Shown here: piece by piece, positions 1-36,052 of the stretch
Position numbering within the stretch: the stretch's first letter is position 1
Layout: each line of letters begins with the position of its first letter
Notes under the pieces: generated by a model
Told to the model about the DNA's origin: nothing
The model's input: only the letters and a program-made list of their open reading frames with translations
Databases searched by the model: none
Program-made: the position numbers and the translations under genes
From: Riptortus pedestris
Taxonomy: Eukaryota > Arthropoda > Insecta > Hemiptera > Alydidae
Length of the DNA stretch: 64,000 nucleotides
NCBI GenBank assembly: GCA_019009955.1
Contig: CM032231.1
Span: 42,370,001 to 42,434,000 of the forward strand
Reading direction: 5' to 3'

Positions 1-396
1 AATAACTGTAGTTGTAAGGTATCTCTAGACCTATTCACGAGGAATGAATAGTTACGGAAACGGCCGCACTAGCTCTCGGCGGATAGTCCCGAACATAGCC
101 GACTCCTGCCGACCACACACAGAATACAAATGTAAATACCTCGGTTAATATTCAATATAGAGAATAAATGTATAGAACAATATTTATAGTAAATTTAATT
201 TGCAATAAGATTGATTCTATACAATTTTCGATCCGAAGCATAATAACGGAGATATTTCGAATTTTCAAAAATCTCCCCCTCCCACTGGTCCGATTTCAGC
301 CATTAACGAACTTGATCTTTCTTTTTACATAAAATGCTTAAATATGAAGTTTGGTAACGATCGAACAATAATTGCGACCGCTAGAGCGTTAACAGA

Positions 397-437
<41 letters not shown>

Positions 438-557
438 GAACGGACCTCATTTTCGTCATCTGCTGGGTAGGAACGATGGACATTCCGGAAATTTTTCAAA
501 ATTCCCGTCTTGAGTACAACCTCAATAGCTGATTTCCATTAAGGGAAATCTGGTAAT
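1..557 (-). mobile_element. Helentron-like (HINE) copy, cut by window edge
   Basis: Minus-strand copy of the main short repeat family. Its 5' end, with the palindrome around the AAGGGAAATC block, lies near 530-557, and a (TA)n core is at about 401-431. The 3' hairpin end lies outside the window. The palindrome and neighbouring blocks match many other copies here. Confidence 0.7.
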
Positions 558-890
558 AAAAGAGTAATTTAGTTATCAGAGTTTAGAGACCCTCCGTCAT
601 TGTATTTTACCAATGAAGATGCACCAAGCTGTTTGCAGATGAGAATCATGACCAAGGTCTCCCCTTTCGTCTAAACCCTGAGATTGTTCTGCCAACATGC
701 CAGTAATGACGCACTCTCCGTCCGGTTAACTTGGATTGTTGTTTGTTTGTTGGATTTTGGGGGGAAAAACATCACGGTCATCAATGCCCAACACTCTTTG
801 AAACATATTAGAGTTCAACTACCATGGGAAGTCGCAGACACATGTACGCAAGGCCGATTTTTGTATATATATATCTATCTATATATATAT
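558..890. other. Non-repeat stretch, no gene recognised
   Basis: This stretch lies between a Helentron-like copy and a Helitron and is less AT-rich than its surroundings. A 93-codon open frame on the plus strand (684-965) runs into the repeat and shows no recognisable domain. It could be old mobile-element sequence. No exon of the neighbouring receptor was found in it. Confidence 0.3.
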
Positions 891-892
891 AA

Positions 893-2193
893 AATTGTAA
901 CCTCTGTCTGTACATTGATTTTTTTCGCGAAATTTCACGATAACTTTTCGTTTCACATGCCATAGACACCATAACTGCATTTTGTTTCTTTGGTGTCTGT
1001 TTGTTTGTTTGTTTGTTTATTTGTTTGTTTGTTTATTTGTTTGTTTGTTTGTTTGTTACCTTTTCACGCATAAACGGCTGAACCGAATTTTATGAAACTT
1101 GGTATGTATATTACTACTAGCCCAACTTAGACTTTAGGCTATATTAATGTTCTCTAAGACGAACAGGAGTGGGGGTTATAAGGGAGGCCTGAAATTAAAA
1201 ATAGCGATATTTCATTTTCTATTGCTTTTTCAGCAAATATGCTCATAACAAAAGTTGTTTATTTTGTAATTTAGAGTAACTTTTGTTATATGCACTTTTG
1301 CCGTATACGGAATTATAAATGAGTTATACGCTAAACACTATAGCGGGAGTCCACAATTTTATTTGGCATAAAAGACTCAACCGAACTAAAACAAACTCGC
1401 TGTGAGAATTAATACTAACGATTTACTTATAATAAGCCATACTAACATTTCTAGGGACGGGCAGGAGTGGGGGTTATAAGGGAGACCAGAAATTAAAAAT
1501 AGCGAGATTTCGTTTCCTATTGCTTTTTCAGCAAATATGCACATAACAAAAGTTGTTTATTTTGTTATTTAGAGTAACTTTTGTAATATGCACTTTTGCC
1601 GTATACGGAAGCATAAATGAGTTATACGCTAACAATTATAGCGGGAGACAACAATTTTATTTGGCACAAAAGACTCAACCGAACTAAATAAAACACTCAT
1701 TATGTGTATTAGCACTAACGCCTTCCTTATAATAAGCCATTCTAACATTTCTAGGGACGGGCAGGAGTGGTGGTTATAAGGGAGGCATGAAATTAATAAT
1801 AATGATTTCCTATTGGGTTTTCGGCAAATATGCACATATCAAAAGTTGTTTATTTTGTTATTTAGAGAAATTTGCTCAACACTTCTTTTCAATATGAACT
1901 ACCAGGTACCTCACCTGAAAAAATTAATTCAAATGTATATCAATATTTTCTCCTTAATAATTCAAATCTATGCATAATGCACAGGAGTCGGGAAATATGA
2001 CAATATGCAGGACAGTGAAGTTTTACATAAAAAAAATAATTTTATTATTAACAAATGCCAACAACGGGTATTAACCCTAAACACTGGAACGGGTAAATGT
2101 CAAAATATTGTGCAATGTAAAGCCTTGCCAAAAATATACCATCACCATTCAGCCTCAAATGAATTCCCGAGCGAAGCCGGGTATCTAAGCTAG
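893..2193 (+). mobile_element. Non-autonomous Helitron, copy 1 of a tandem pair
   Basis: The 3' end shows a GC-rich hairpin (GAGCGAAGCCGGG region at about 2169-2181) followed by the terminal CTAG at 2190-2193 and then T, the canonical Helitron 3' signature. No transposition protein is encoded. The body is made of repeated units of roughly 300 bp, each carrying blocks such as AACAAAAGTTGTTTATTTTG, and a (GTTT)n run lies at about 991-1057. The 5' boundary is approximate. A second copy follows head to tail. Confidence 0.7.
991..1057. repeat. (GTTT)n microsatellite inside Helitron
   Basis: Tetranucleotide GTTT run with occasional GTTTATTT variants. A shorter equivalent sits at the same relative position in the second Helitron copy (about 2308-2334), so it is part of the element and has changed length. 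Confidence 0.9.
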
Positions 2194-2204
2194 TATATAT
2201 ATAA

Positions 2205-4044
2205 AATTGTAACCTCTGTCTGTACATTGATTTTTTTCGCGAAATTTCACGATAACTTTTCGTTTCACATGTCATAGACACCATAACTGCATTTTGTTTC
2301 TTTCGTGTATGTTTGTTTGTTTGTTTGTTTGTTACCTTTTCACGCATAAACGGCTGAACCGAATTTTATGAAACTTGGTATGTATATTACTACTAACCCA
2401 ACTTAGACTTTAGGCTATATTAATTTTCTCTGAGACGAACAGGAGTGGGGGTTATAGGGGAAGCCTGAAATTAAAAATAGCGATATTTCGTTTTCTATTG
2501 GTTTTTCGGGAAATATGCAAATAACAAAAGTTGTTTATTTTGTTATTTAGAGTAACTTTTGTCATATACACTTTTGTCATATACCGAAGTTTAAATGCGT
2601 TATACGCTAAAAATTATAGAGGGAGTCAACAATATTATTTGCCAAAAAAGACTCAACCGAACTGCATAAAACTCGGTATGTGTATTACCAGTGAGACCTT
2701 CATTATAATAAGCCATACCAACATTTCTATGGACGGGCAGGAGTGGGGGTTATAAGGGAAGCCTGAAATTAAAAATAGCGATATTTCGTTTCCTATTGGT
2801 TTTTCCGCAAAAATAAACATAACAAAAGTTGTTTATTTCGTTATTTGGAGTAACTTTTGTTATATTCACTTTTGTCGTATAGAAAAGTATAAACGAGATA
2901 TACACTAAAATCTAAAGCGGGAGCCAACAATTTTGTTGGGCACTAACGATTGAACCGAACTTAACAAAACTCGGTATGTGAATAAGCATTAATTCTTCCA
3001 TGATTATAAGCTATATTAAAAATTTTAGGTTCAAAGGGGAGTGGGGATTATAAAAGAGGCTGAAATGAAAAACTCGCTTTTTTATTTTCTATTTGTTTTT
3101 CGGCAAACGTGCACATAACAAAAGTTGTTTACTTTGTTATTTAGAGTAACTTTTGTGTGCATTCACTTTTGTCGTAAAATGAGGTAAACACGGGATATAC
3201 GCTAAACGGGAGTCAATAATTATATTAGTACTTATTTAAGGGGTTTTAATAAATGAATATTATGACAAATGATGTTATGTTTTCGTCTTATATGATAGTT
3301 CAAAGTATGATTTGGATTAGTGAGGTTGTAAATCTTCGTCATCCCCTCCTCATTTATTTATTTTTCCTAGAAAATAACTTTGTTATTTATTTCCAATAGA
3401 AATATAAACTATAAGAGCATTTCCATTATTTAATTTCTATAATGTACCTTGAAGTTATTGAAACAAATATCTAATATAATAACAATTAAACGTTAATGGT
3501 AATGTCATTATGACAAAAAACAATATGCGTTTAAACTCGATATGATATTTTCAGGGTACCACTATTATTTAATTCCATCTGGTAGATAAATTATAAAATA
3601 ATGTTTTGCATCAATAATATAAGTAGAAGAATGTTGAGAAGTCTCATGCGGGAGCGGTAGATGACGGGACCAGTTAATTGAGTTTATTTATTTCCCGTCT
3701 GGCATTCCTGGAAGCGATTTCCTGTGAGATTCACTATTACAAATATAATCTTACGTGCAAAACTTTGCCTATACTATGTGAGCTCGGATTGGCTTTTGAA
3801 AGGAAATATGTTCATTATAGATGATATTTAATTGTAATAAATGCTACTCATGATTATGGTTTGAACAGTGAAGTCTTACATAAAAAATTAATTTTAGTAT
3901 TAAAAAATGCCAACAACGGGTATAAACCCTTAAAACTGGGATGGGGAAATGTCAAAATAGTTTGCAAAGTAAAGCCTTGCCAAAAAAATACTATCACCAT
4001 TCAGCCTCAAATGAATTCCCGGGCGAAGCCGGGTATCTGAGCTA

Positions 4045-4045
<1 letters not shown>
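2205..4045 (+). mobile_element. Non-autonomous Helitron, copy 2 of a tandem pair
   Basis: It begins with the same AACCTCTGTCTGTACATTG block as copy 1 and ends in a perfect short hairpin (CCCGG, GCGAAG loop, CCGGG at about 4016-4032), then CTAG at 4042-4045 and T. It lies directly after copy 1 in the same orientation. The internal units of about 300 bp recur, and a diverged section at 3230-3840 is longer than in copy 1. No coding capacity is seen. Confidence 0.75.

Positions 4046-4086
<41 letters not shown>
4046..4086. repeat. (TA)n microsatellite
   Basis: Uninterrupted TA run immediately 3' of the Helitron CTAG terminus, consistent with insertion of the element at an A/T step within TA-rich DNA. 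Confidence 0.9.
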
Positions 4087-4088
<2 letters not shown>

Positions 4089-4162
4089 CACGTATATAAT
4101 TGTATTTCACTTTATTTTTTTTTGTTTCAACCCCCCACCTTTTTTTCTTACGTGAGTGTGTT

Positions 4163-4678
4163 TGTCATGACTCTGATGAGACTCTTCTTTCCATCGCAAC
4201 ATGTAACTGATGACTGTATGTCAATATATTTGTCACTATTCAGATGAGACTCTTCTCTCCATCTTAACATGCAGCTGATGACGGTATGTCAATATATTTG
4301 TCATTACTCTGATGAGACTCTTCTCTCCATCGTAACATGCAACTGATGACGGTATGTCAATATATTTGTCATTACTCTGATGAGACTCTTCTCTCCATCG
4401 TAACATGTACCTGATGAAGGTACGTCAAAATGTTTGACATTTCTCTGATGAGACTCTTTTGTCCATCATAATATGTAACTGATGACAGTATGTCAATATA
4501 TTTGTCAGTACTTTGCTGAGACTCTTCTCTCCATCGTAACATGTAACTGATGACGGTACGTCAGTGTTTGTCATTACTCTGATGAGACTCTTTTCTCAAT
4601 CGTAACATGTAACTGATGACGGTACGTCAGTGTTTGTCATTACTCTGATGAGACTCTTTTCTCAATCGTAACATCTAT
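4163..4678. repeat. Minisatellite, about 8 copies of a 63-69 bp unit
   Basis: Tandem units each contain CTGATGAGACTCTT, a CATCGTAACATG block and CTGATGACGGTA followed by TGTCA. The first six units are about 66-69 bp; the last two are shorter because the CAATATATT segment is reduced. It lies in the receptor gene's 3' region or beyond the last exon found. Confidence 0.85.
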
Positions 4679-4685
4679 TTGTTCT

Positions 4686-5037
4686 AAAGCACAAAAAAAT
4701 GTTTACAATGTTTCATATGAATGTGTCACTTTACTCTTCAAGTCATGACTGCAAAAATTAAAGCCTATCTTATGAATCTATAAAACATATGTTTTACACC
4801 TAACCTATATCTTACAATTACAAAGAGATATAAATACAATAATCTTTCATTATAATATTCACTCCCTGACAGTATGAATTTCAAAAACTTTCAACTTTAA
4901 TGACCTATGATATGATCTATTCTCTGCGCATTCTTTCACCACGTAATTCTTGTATTTTAGAAATAATGCTAATGAATTCATTTATAAATGTTTAAATGTA
5001 TTTTTTTTCTAAATTACTTGGTACTTATAATTTATAG
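4686..5037. other. AT-rich stretch with nothing recognised
   Basis: No open frame, repeat match or RNA-like fold was recognised. It was read on the minus strand for the missing last exon of the gustatory receptor, and no TYxxxxxQF-type coding segment was found. Confidence 0.4.
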
Positions 5038-5760
5038 GGAGGCTCCCCATTTAAAGACAACTATTAAATCATAATTAAACAAAAATCACTTTATTATTTA
5101 AAACAACACTTCGAGAATTTATAATTGATAAAAATGGTTAACGGGAGAACACACATTATTTACAGAGAAATATTTACGAAACCGTTTACCCTTATTACAT
5201 AGTGGTGGTGTATATGGTGCTTCATGCTTGTCTAGGTTGTCTTAGTCATTCTGTTACTTTTGTTATCAGAAAATGAGTGATCGTTTAATGTTACTCCACT
5301 TGGACAGCTGCTTTGTAAAGTTCGTGTGGCAGACGATGGACGGCCAGGGACAACCGCTTCATGCAGCTACTCATCAATGGATATCATCCATTTTTAGGCT
5401 AACTTTAATTTATAATTACATTTTGTCATTTACATAAATTTTAGAAGTGTTGTTTTAAATAATAAAGGGTTTTTTTCTTTTAATATGATTTAATAATCGT
5501 CTTAATTTTTTATTTTTATTTATTAACGTCCACTTTTTGCAACTAAGGCTACTTGGGACGGGTTATCTACAGGTTACCACCCTTTTCTAGCTAGGGCGGG
5601 AGACTTAGGATGTTATTTAATGAATTCCGTCATTAAATAATTTCCTTTGCCCAGGCGAGAATCGAACTCATCACTCTAGGTTTACCATGTGAGATTAATG
5701 TCAACACTTCAACTCACATGGCTAACCTGAGCCCCAATCGTCTTTAAATGGATGGCATCT
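5038..5760. mobile_element. DNA element with long terminal inverted repeats, carrying a nested SINE
   Basis: The left arm (about 5041-5132) and right arm (about 5420-5503 plus 5736-5757) are inverted copies sharing CCATTTAAAGAC, TATTAAATCATA and ATTATTTAAAACAACACTTC. The right arm is interrupted by a SINE at 5504-5735. The central part contains no recognised protein. It looks like a non-autonomous cut-and-paste or foldback element; its superfamily is not determined. Confidence 0.6.
5504..5735 (-). mobile_element. tRNA-derived SINE with 9-bp target duplication
   Basis: Reading the minus strand, the element starts GGGGCTCAGGTTAGCCATG, has a B-box-like GAGTTCGATTCTCGCC in a tRNA-like head, and then a body ending in TTATTTAATAAATA-type sequence. 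It is flanked by AATCGTCTT at 5495-5503 and 5736-5744, a clear target-site duplication. It interrupts the right arm of a TIR element and is the best-preserved minus copy of this SINE family in the window. Confidence 0.8.
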
Positions 5761-5986
5761 CGATAACCAGTAAGTAACAATTATTTTTATGTGGAGCCAG
5801 TTGACAATATATTTTGGGTAGGAAATGATTATTAATTCATACTTATTTTAGAAAATTTTTGCAAAAGGTCTGTGAGTTTGTTATAAGATATTTAATCCAT
5901 AGAAAAAATATTATTTTTAAGAAGGAAGAATTGTCAACATCTTTATGGTATTTAAGATCTAGTGAAGTATGCATGTATTTTTTTTA

Positions 5987-6113
5987 ACAGATTTCCCTTA
6001 AGGGAAATCAGCTATTGAGGTCGTACTCATGATGCGATTTTCGAAAATTTTCTTCAAATGTCCATCGATCCTACCCAGGAGATGACGAAAATGAGGTCCG
6101 TTCAAAATGATAT

Positions 6114-6165
<52 letters not shown>

Positions 6166-6524
6166 CTGTTAACGCTCTAGCGTTGATCATTACCAAACTC
6201 GATATTTAAAAGTTTTATGTAAAAAGAAAGATCAAGTTCGTTAATGGCTGAAATCGGACCAGTGGGAGGGGGGGGGGGTTTATAGGGGGGATTTAAATTT
6301 ACTATAAATATTTGTCTATACATTTATTCTCTATCTTGAATATTAACCGAGATATTTGCATTTTTATTTAATATGGGCAGATAGGGGACTACTGAGTTTC
6401 CCGCCAAACACTAGTTCGGCCCGTTGCCGTAACTGTTCGGCTCTTCTATGGACATTTCTCTATAATATAAATTCACGTGGGAAATCTGCTTAGTTTACGC
6501 AGCCCCTGCGTGACGGACTTTTTA
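5987..6524 (+). mobile_element. Helentron-like (HINE) copy, full length
   Basis: The 5' end has the perfect palindrome GATTTCCCTTAAGGGAAATC. A (TA)n core lies at about 6114-6160. The 3' end has the inverted sub-terminal repeat GGGAAATCTGC and the hairpin ACGCAG-CCC-CTGCGT, followed by GACGGACTTTTT. It is one of the most complete copies and suitable as a family reference. Confidence 0.8.
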
Positions 6525-6632
6525 AACATTCATAATTGCTCCAATTCCAGAAGTTATTATAATTAGACAATGTGCGTTGTTTTTGTGTGCGTGTGGTTCT
6601 CCTCACAGTGCCTCTAACTCATAAATACTTAC

Positions 6633-6711
6633 ATTATTATTATTATTTATTAACGTCCACTTTTTGCAACTTAGGCTAATTGGGACGGGTTATCTAGAGG
6701 TTACCACCCTT
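6633..6711 (-). mobile_element. SINE 3' fragment
   Basis: This is the tail part of the tRNA-derived SINE (TTATTAACGTCCACTTTTTG through TTACCACCCTT). The tRNA-like head is missing. It sits just downstream, in minus orientation, of receptor exon 8. Confidence 0.75.
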
Positions 6712-6729
6712 AACAAATTAAATACTTAC

Positions 6730-31489
<24,760 letters not shown>

Positions 31490-32606
31490 TCTTTTCTAGT
31501 CGATACGACACTAAAAGTCCAGATTGTCCAATCTGATATATCCTAACACTTTTCCCACTTGACAAGGAAATTATACACCCGCTAGCAGAACAATCGTCAC
31601 AAAAGAATGAAAAAAACACCTCCAATAACAGATATTATTTACACTAGAATGCCTAGTCAATTTTGGACGAGTTATAGCATTTCATCACACATAAATTCAG
31701 GATAAATAAGAGATACAGAGCAGTCAATGTTATTGACTCATGCTAAAGTATGAGTGAGTGAACCACAAAACATGTAAGGCGGAATTCCTAAATAAATGTA
31801 TGCTTGAAAAAATAAAAAGTCCAATTTTATATTATTGGCCAATGTCACAAGGAAAGAGCTTAAAAATATTTTTAACTTGAAATAAGAAAAAAAATCATCA
31901 CGGCCTGGATAAAAGTAAAAACTAAAAATCAGGTGGGCCATGTGAGTTAAAGCGTCGATCTTTAAAAACGGTCACATGCTAAATATTCATTCTTTCTCTC
32001 TGTTTCCCTGGCATTTGAGATGTGATCGTTTTATCTGGAACACCCTATGTGTGTGTGCGTGCGTACGTTCGTGTATGTGTGTGTTTGGTTGTATGTGCGC
32101 GCGTTTGTATAAGTCCATGTAATACACACTCCAAAGGAATGGGATTTTTTAGTCTTACTTCAGTCATTTCTTAACAGAAAACAATGAAACTCAAGATTGT
32201 AATAGAGAAAAATGTACAACTTTTTCTTTAAAATCATAAAAAAGATTTGCATCTTAGCTCCCCCGCGTACGAGAAGACTATGCATATAAAATTATTTCTT
32301 TATTAAGTATTATCCCCATCTAAGCGTGGACTGTAGTAGTTTTCGAGATAATTTCTAAAGTACATAAATGATGTTTAATGAAATATAAAATTTACCTTTT
32401 TCGACCAAACTTAATGGTCCAAACAGTAGTTATAACTAAATGGAGAATTGATAATTCTAAAATAAGATAAATGTAAAATTACTCTATTTGTCCTCAAATT
32501 GTATTTGAAGTGAATACGGAAGTGTAGACCGCAATTGGAAGGACCTTGCGTCAGACCGCATAAATGGTCTTGGATGTTGGCGACGGTTGTTCACGGATTT
32601 TAGAAA
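31490..32606. other. Upstream region of the receptor gene, no gene seen
   Basis: It should hold the minus-strand promoter of the gustatory receptor, but no clear promoter element was identified. (GT)n-like sequence is at 32049-32090. No coding region was recognised. Confidence 0.4.
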
Positions 32607-32890
32607 AAAAAGTCTGTCACGCAGGGGCTGGGTAAACTAAGCAGATTTTCGACGCGAAGGTTTACAATAGATAAATTTACAAACAGGTAACACTACCGTG
32701 AATGTTAAGTAAATAAATACAAACGGTAATGAGAGATCTTACAGTCAATTTACGATACAAGTTAATAATCTCTACAACGGAAAGCGGCTGAATTGTGAAC
32801 GTACACGTCAGCCAACAATATGTTCGAAAATCGCGTCATGTGAACCACCTCAAAAGCTGATTTTTCTTAGGGGAAATCTGCTAAAAAAAT
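32607..32890 (-). mobile_element. Helentron-like (HINE) copy, internally deleted
   Basis: Both ends are present: on plus, 3' end AAAAAGTCTGTCACGCAGGGG at 32607 and palindromic 5' end TTTTTCTTAGGGGAAATCTGC at 32860-32885. The TA core and middle are missing. Confidence 0.7.
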
Positions 32891-33025
32891 TGTTATCTAG
32901 TAAACATTGGAACACACAGAAAATTCGTTTTAAGAAGCCCCCCCCCCTAGTTTCCTAATAAATCAATAGGCCGGATATGGAATGTTGGAATAATGTTGCT
33001 CACTTGATTTAATTCATCGCCGCTG

Positions 33026-33320
33026 TTTTAGCAGATTTCTTCTAAGGGAAATCAACGATTGAGATTGTTCTTATGACGTGATTGTTGGAACATTAGTTCA
33101 AACGTCCATTAAAAGGCCAAAATGAGGTCAGTTCATATTTTTATTTTTTTGTATATTACCTCTCAAGCAGCCGTAATCAATATTTCATTGAATACGAAAG
33201 ATCAGAAGAATACGATTCGATATTTCAGAAGAATACCAAGAAATCCGTTAATGGCCTAAAGTGGGCAAGAAGCCATTAGAAGCAAAATAAAAGAGCTTTC
33301 AATTTTCATTCCGTTATAAA
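33026..33320 (+). mobile_element. Degenerate Helentron-like copy
   Basis: The 5' end is recognisable (TTTTAGCAGATTTCTTCTAA), then the AAAATGAGGTCAGTTC and CCGTTAATGGCC blocks follow in order with many changes. The core has no microsatellite. Confidence 0.55.
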
Positions 33321-33554
33321 ATATGGTATTAAAAAGGTTCTAAATTCGATAAAGGCATTCTCATAGGTCTCTGATGCATTTTTGCTCGGTACTTCACAAT
33401 TTGACAACTGTTATAATCCATAAACATAACCAACGCCTTAAGACAACATACACCACAACTAGAATTTTCTTATCATGCTGTGTGTGCGGTAGCTAGTTTG
33501 GGTGCGCGTTTGACTATATCCGTGCATGTGAGACTAGCTTTGCATGAGTATGTT

Positions 33555-33785
33555 CGTTTATTATTATTTACGTCCACTTTATGCTACTATGGCTAATCGA
33601 GACGGGTTATCTACAGGTTACCACCCTTTTCTGGTCAGGGTGGGCCTAAGGAGTTTATCTAATGAGTCCGTCACTAAATAAATTTCTACTGCCCAGGGCG
33701 GGAATCGAACCCACTAACCCACCTAGAGAGGTATACCAAATAAGATTAAGACCGATGCCTTAACTCGCACGGCCAACCTGAGCCC
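33555..33785 (-). mobile_element. tRNA-derived SINE, full length with 16-bp duplication
   Basis: Complete minus copy, from GGGCTCAGGTTGGCCGTGCG (head, on minus) to the TATTATTATT tail. Flanks TTTGCATGAGTATGTT (33539-33554) and TTTGCGTGAGTATGTT (33786-33801) are a target duplication with one mismatch. The tRNA-like B box GGTTCGATTCCCGCC is the best conserved in the window. Confidence 0.85.
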
Positions 33786-33801
33786 TTTGCGTGAGTATGT
33801 T

Positions 33802-34657
33802 TATGTGCGAGTCCGAGTTTGTATTCATGTACCCATGCACGTATTGTGTGTGCGTGGACGTGCGCACGAGTGTTACGGGAATGTGAATGTGGATCCAAGA
33901 TTGTATGGGTGTGCCCATATTTACAGCAATATTCGTATTTTTTCCGATTTTCAAAAATTCATAACTGGGTTCATAGTCAAATATCAAATTTGAAATTTTT
34001 AATCAACTTTGTTATCATATAGGATTACATAATGTGTAAAAATCATGACTTTATATTCTGTCCGATCAGAAATATACAACCTCAAGCTTTACAAAAATTG
34101 ATAAAATCCAAGTTTCAAAAATGCATTTAAAAAAATAAGGAAACAATTCTCATTGTTGTTTCTCTATAAAATGTGAGTACTTCATGATATCTTGCAATAA
34201 AATAAAAATTACGTCAGGCAATTCAGTCCTTCGTAGTTTTAATTTTAATTTCTAAAAGGCGGAATTTCTCAAATTTGAACCCCTATCTTTGTAGACCATT
34301 TCGACTAGTAAACTTTGCATTTAGGGCATCATGGCTAAGAGCCAATATTGTAAAGGAAAAAATTCGGAAAAAAATTATCCCAATGTTGTAAAATAATCTT
34401 GTCCAGAGATACTCAATTTAACAATAACGTCTTCAAAGTGAAAACCCGCTGCGTTTTTCTAAACAAAAATGGCCGCCACAGAAGCGGTGTAAGAGATAAG
34501 AAAGTTTTTATGCCTGTTTTGAGTTTCTTCTTTGTGTAAGTAAAAACATATAGAAAAAAAAATGTCCAAGCAACAAATTTAATTTTTTTGGATCACTTCA
34601 TATGGATTGACCCATCAGTGAAATTTGCTTAGACTATAGTAATCACACATTTTGTGT
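33802..34657. other. Intergenic, no gene recognised
   Basis: AT-rich DNA. A short AAAATGGCCGCCACAGAAGC near 34466 resembles a strong start context but opens only seven codons. Confidence 0.4.
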
Positions 34658-34925
34658 AAAGCATGTCCGTTGCGTAAACTAAGCATATTTCCCTGGTATG
34701 AAATATAATAGTGATCTCACCTTACCCCATATATTCTGTATGTAATGTATTTCTATTTAAAAAACCGATGAGTAGAAAAGGGGTTTTCTGAGGACTGAAA
34801 GCAAGAAACTCGTTATTCAGTGTAAGAATAACTCCTTAATATTTCAGTTGGGAGACAATATGTAAAACTACACTTGTAGAGCATCAATAACAAACTGCTT
34901 AGTTTACGCAGCCCCTGCGTGACGG
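34658..34925. mobile_element. Helentron-like fragments, opposite orientations
   Basis: 34658-34880 is a minus fragment starting at the 3' end (GTCCGTTGCGTAAACTAAGC). 34886-34930 is only the last 45 bp of a plus copy (CTGCTTAGTTTACGCAGCCC, CTGCGTGACGGAC). Confidence 0.6.
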
Positions 34926-35078
34926 ACTTTTAGCAGATTTCCCTTAAGGGAAATCAGCTATTGAGGTCGTACTCATGACGCGATTTTCGAAACATTTCTT
35001 CAAATGTTCATCGATCCTACCCAGGAGATGTCGAAAATGAGGTCCGTTCAAAATTAAATATATATTTGTCTGTGTTAA
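34926..35078 (+). mobile_element. Helentron-like (HINE) 5' fragment, head-to-tail junction
   Basis: Starts exactly at the TTTT that ends the preceding copy (GACGGACTTTTAGCAGATTT). Runs through the palindrome and GAGGTCCGTTC block to a short TA core and then stops. Confidence 0.75.
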
Positions 35079-35174
35079 GGACTTTTTTTCACTTGAGACC
35101 CAAGTGCTGTGGGCTCTCAGCATTAGCCTCACTGGCTAGTCCGGCGGTAGTCGTTCCCGATTTTCTAGTTTATT

Positions 35175-35510
35175 ATGTTATTAGAATAAATTCTATTATA
35201 TACACTTTTGTTAAATAACCAACGAGATACTCGCTAAAAACAATAGGAGGAGTCAACACTTTTATTGGACACAAACGATTGAACCACTTGAAAATTCGGT
35301 ATACATATGTGTTGGCTTAGTCACTTCATGATTCTAAGCTATATTAACATTTCTAGGGACGAACAGGAGTGAGGGTAGAAGGGGAGGCATGAAATTAAAA
35401 ATAGGGATAATTCGTTTCGTATTAGTTTTTCTGCAAAAATGCACTTAACAAAAGTTATTGATTTTCTTATTCAGATAACTTTCATTATATGTTTTATGTG
35501 TTTATTTGTC
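35175..35510 (+). mobile_element. Helitron internal fragment
   Basis: Shares the blocks GTCAACACTTTTATTGG, AAGCTATATTAACATTTC and GGGAGGCATGAAATTAAAAA with the tandem Helitrons at 0.9-4.0 kb. Both element ends are missing. Confidence 0.6.
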
Positions 35511-36052
35511 ATGTGACAATTTTATTAGAAAGAATAACGGAGTTACATGACAAATAACACATGATAAAAAACTAATTAAATTTTTCTTTCTTTTTTTTCA
35601 GTTTCAAGTTCTAGCCGCAAGATGACAAACTCCAAATTAATACACGTTACGGCACTACACAAATTTAAAAAAATAATAAAGATTAGAGGCGCCTCACTGT
35701 TATATTTTTACTCATACGAAAAGGATTAAATCTTTCTAATTGTAATCCTCCACTACACAAACTAAAACAAAAATATGTGTAACAATTTAAAAATATGTAT
35801 CTATTTTAATCAAAAATAAGAATAATGGGATATTCATCTGTGCAACACTGAGTTGGAAGGCTTTGTTTGGAATTACTTGGCATAACAACATAACCTACCT
35901 AACTTTCTATATTTCCTTGACACTTACTTTTTTTAGTTTCTTCTTTGTACAGATTTTTAAGTTTTATATTTACTCCATTTTTTTAATTGGTGCATCTAGG
36001 AGTTTCATTTTCTTTATATTCCCAAATATATTTAATCACACACGTTTGTAGA
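35511..36052 (+). other. Upstream region of YOD1
   Basis: AT-rich DNA expected to contain the promoter and 5' UTR. The frame upstream of the chosen ATG is open for 22 codons but gives a hydrophobic, non-conserved peptide, so ATG 36053 is preferred. No TATA box or initiator can be assigned. Confidence 0.35.

Noticed and set aside
684..965. 93-codon plus-strand frame near the left edge
   Set aside because: It runs into Helitron and TA-repeat sequence and has no recognisable domain or splice context.
2048..2347. 99-codon minus-strand frame
   Set aside because: Lies across the junction of two Helitron copies; translation includes low-complexity TNKQTNK from the GTTT repeat.
4163..4678. Minisatellite as a CRISPR-like array or hammerhead ribozyme array
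   Set aside because: Units are contiguous with no unique spacers, the DNA is eukaryotic, and the second strand of the hammerhead core (GAAA with paired stem) is not visible.
4690..5035. Search for the last gustatory receptor exon here and in other left-hand gaps
   Set aside because: Acceptor-like sites exist but the frames that follow stop early or lack the TYxxxxxQF pattern.
5495..5744. Reading the tRNA-like heads of the SINE family as functional tRNA genes
   Set aside because: Only the A/B-box-like blocks resemble a tRNA; no cloverleaf with a proper acceptor stem could be drawn, and the same unit recurs with target duplications.
33787..34022. Overlapping frames on both strands in GT-rich sequence
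   Set aside because: Low-complexity GTGTGCG-type sequence next to a SINE; no domain.
34466..34490. Strong-looking start context ATGGCCGCCACAGAAGC
   Set aside because: Only seven codons before a stop and no convincing downstream exon was found.
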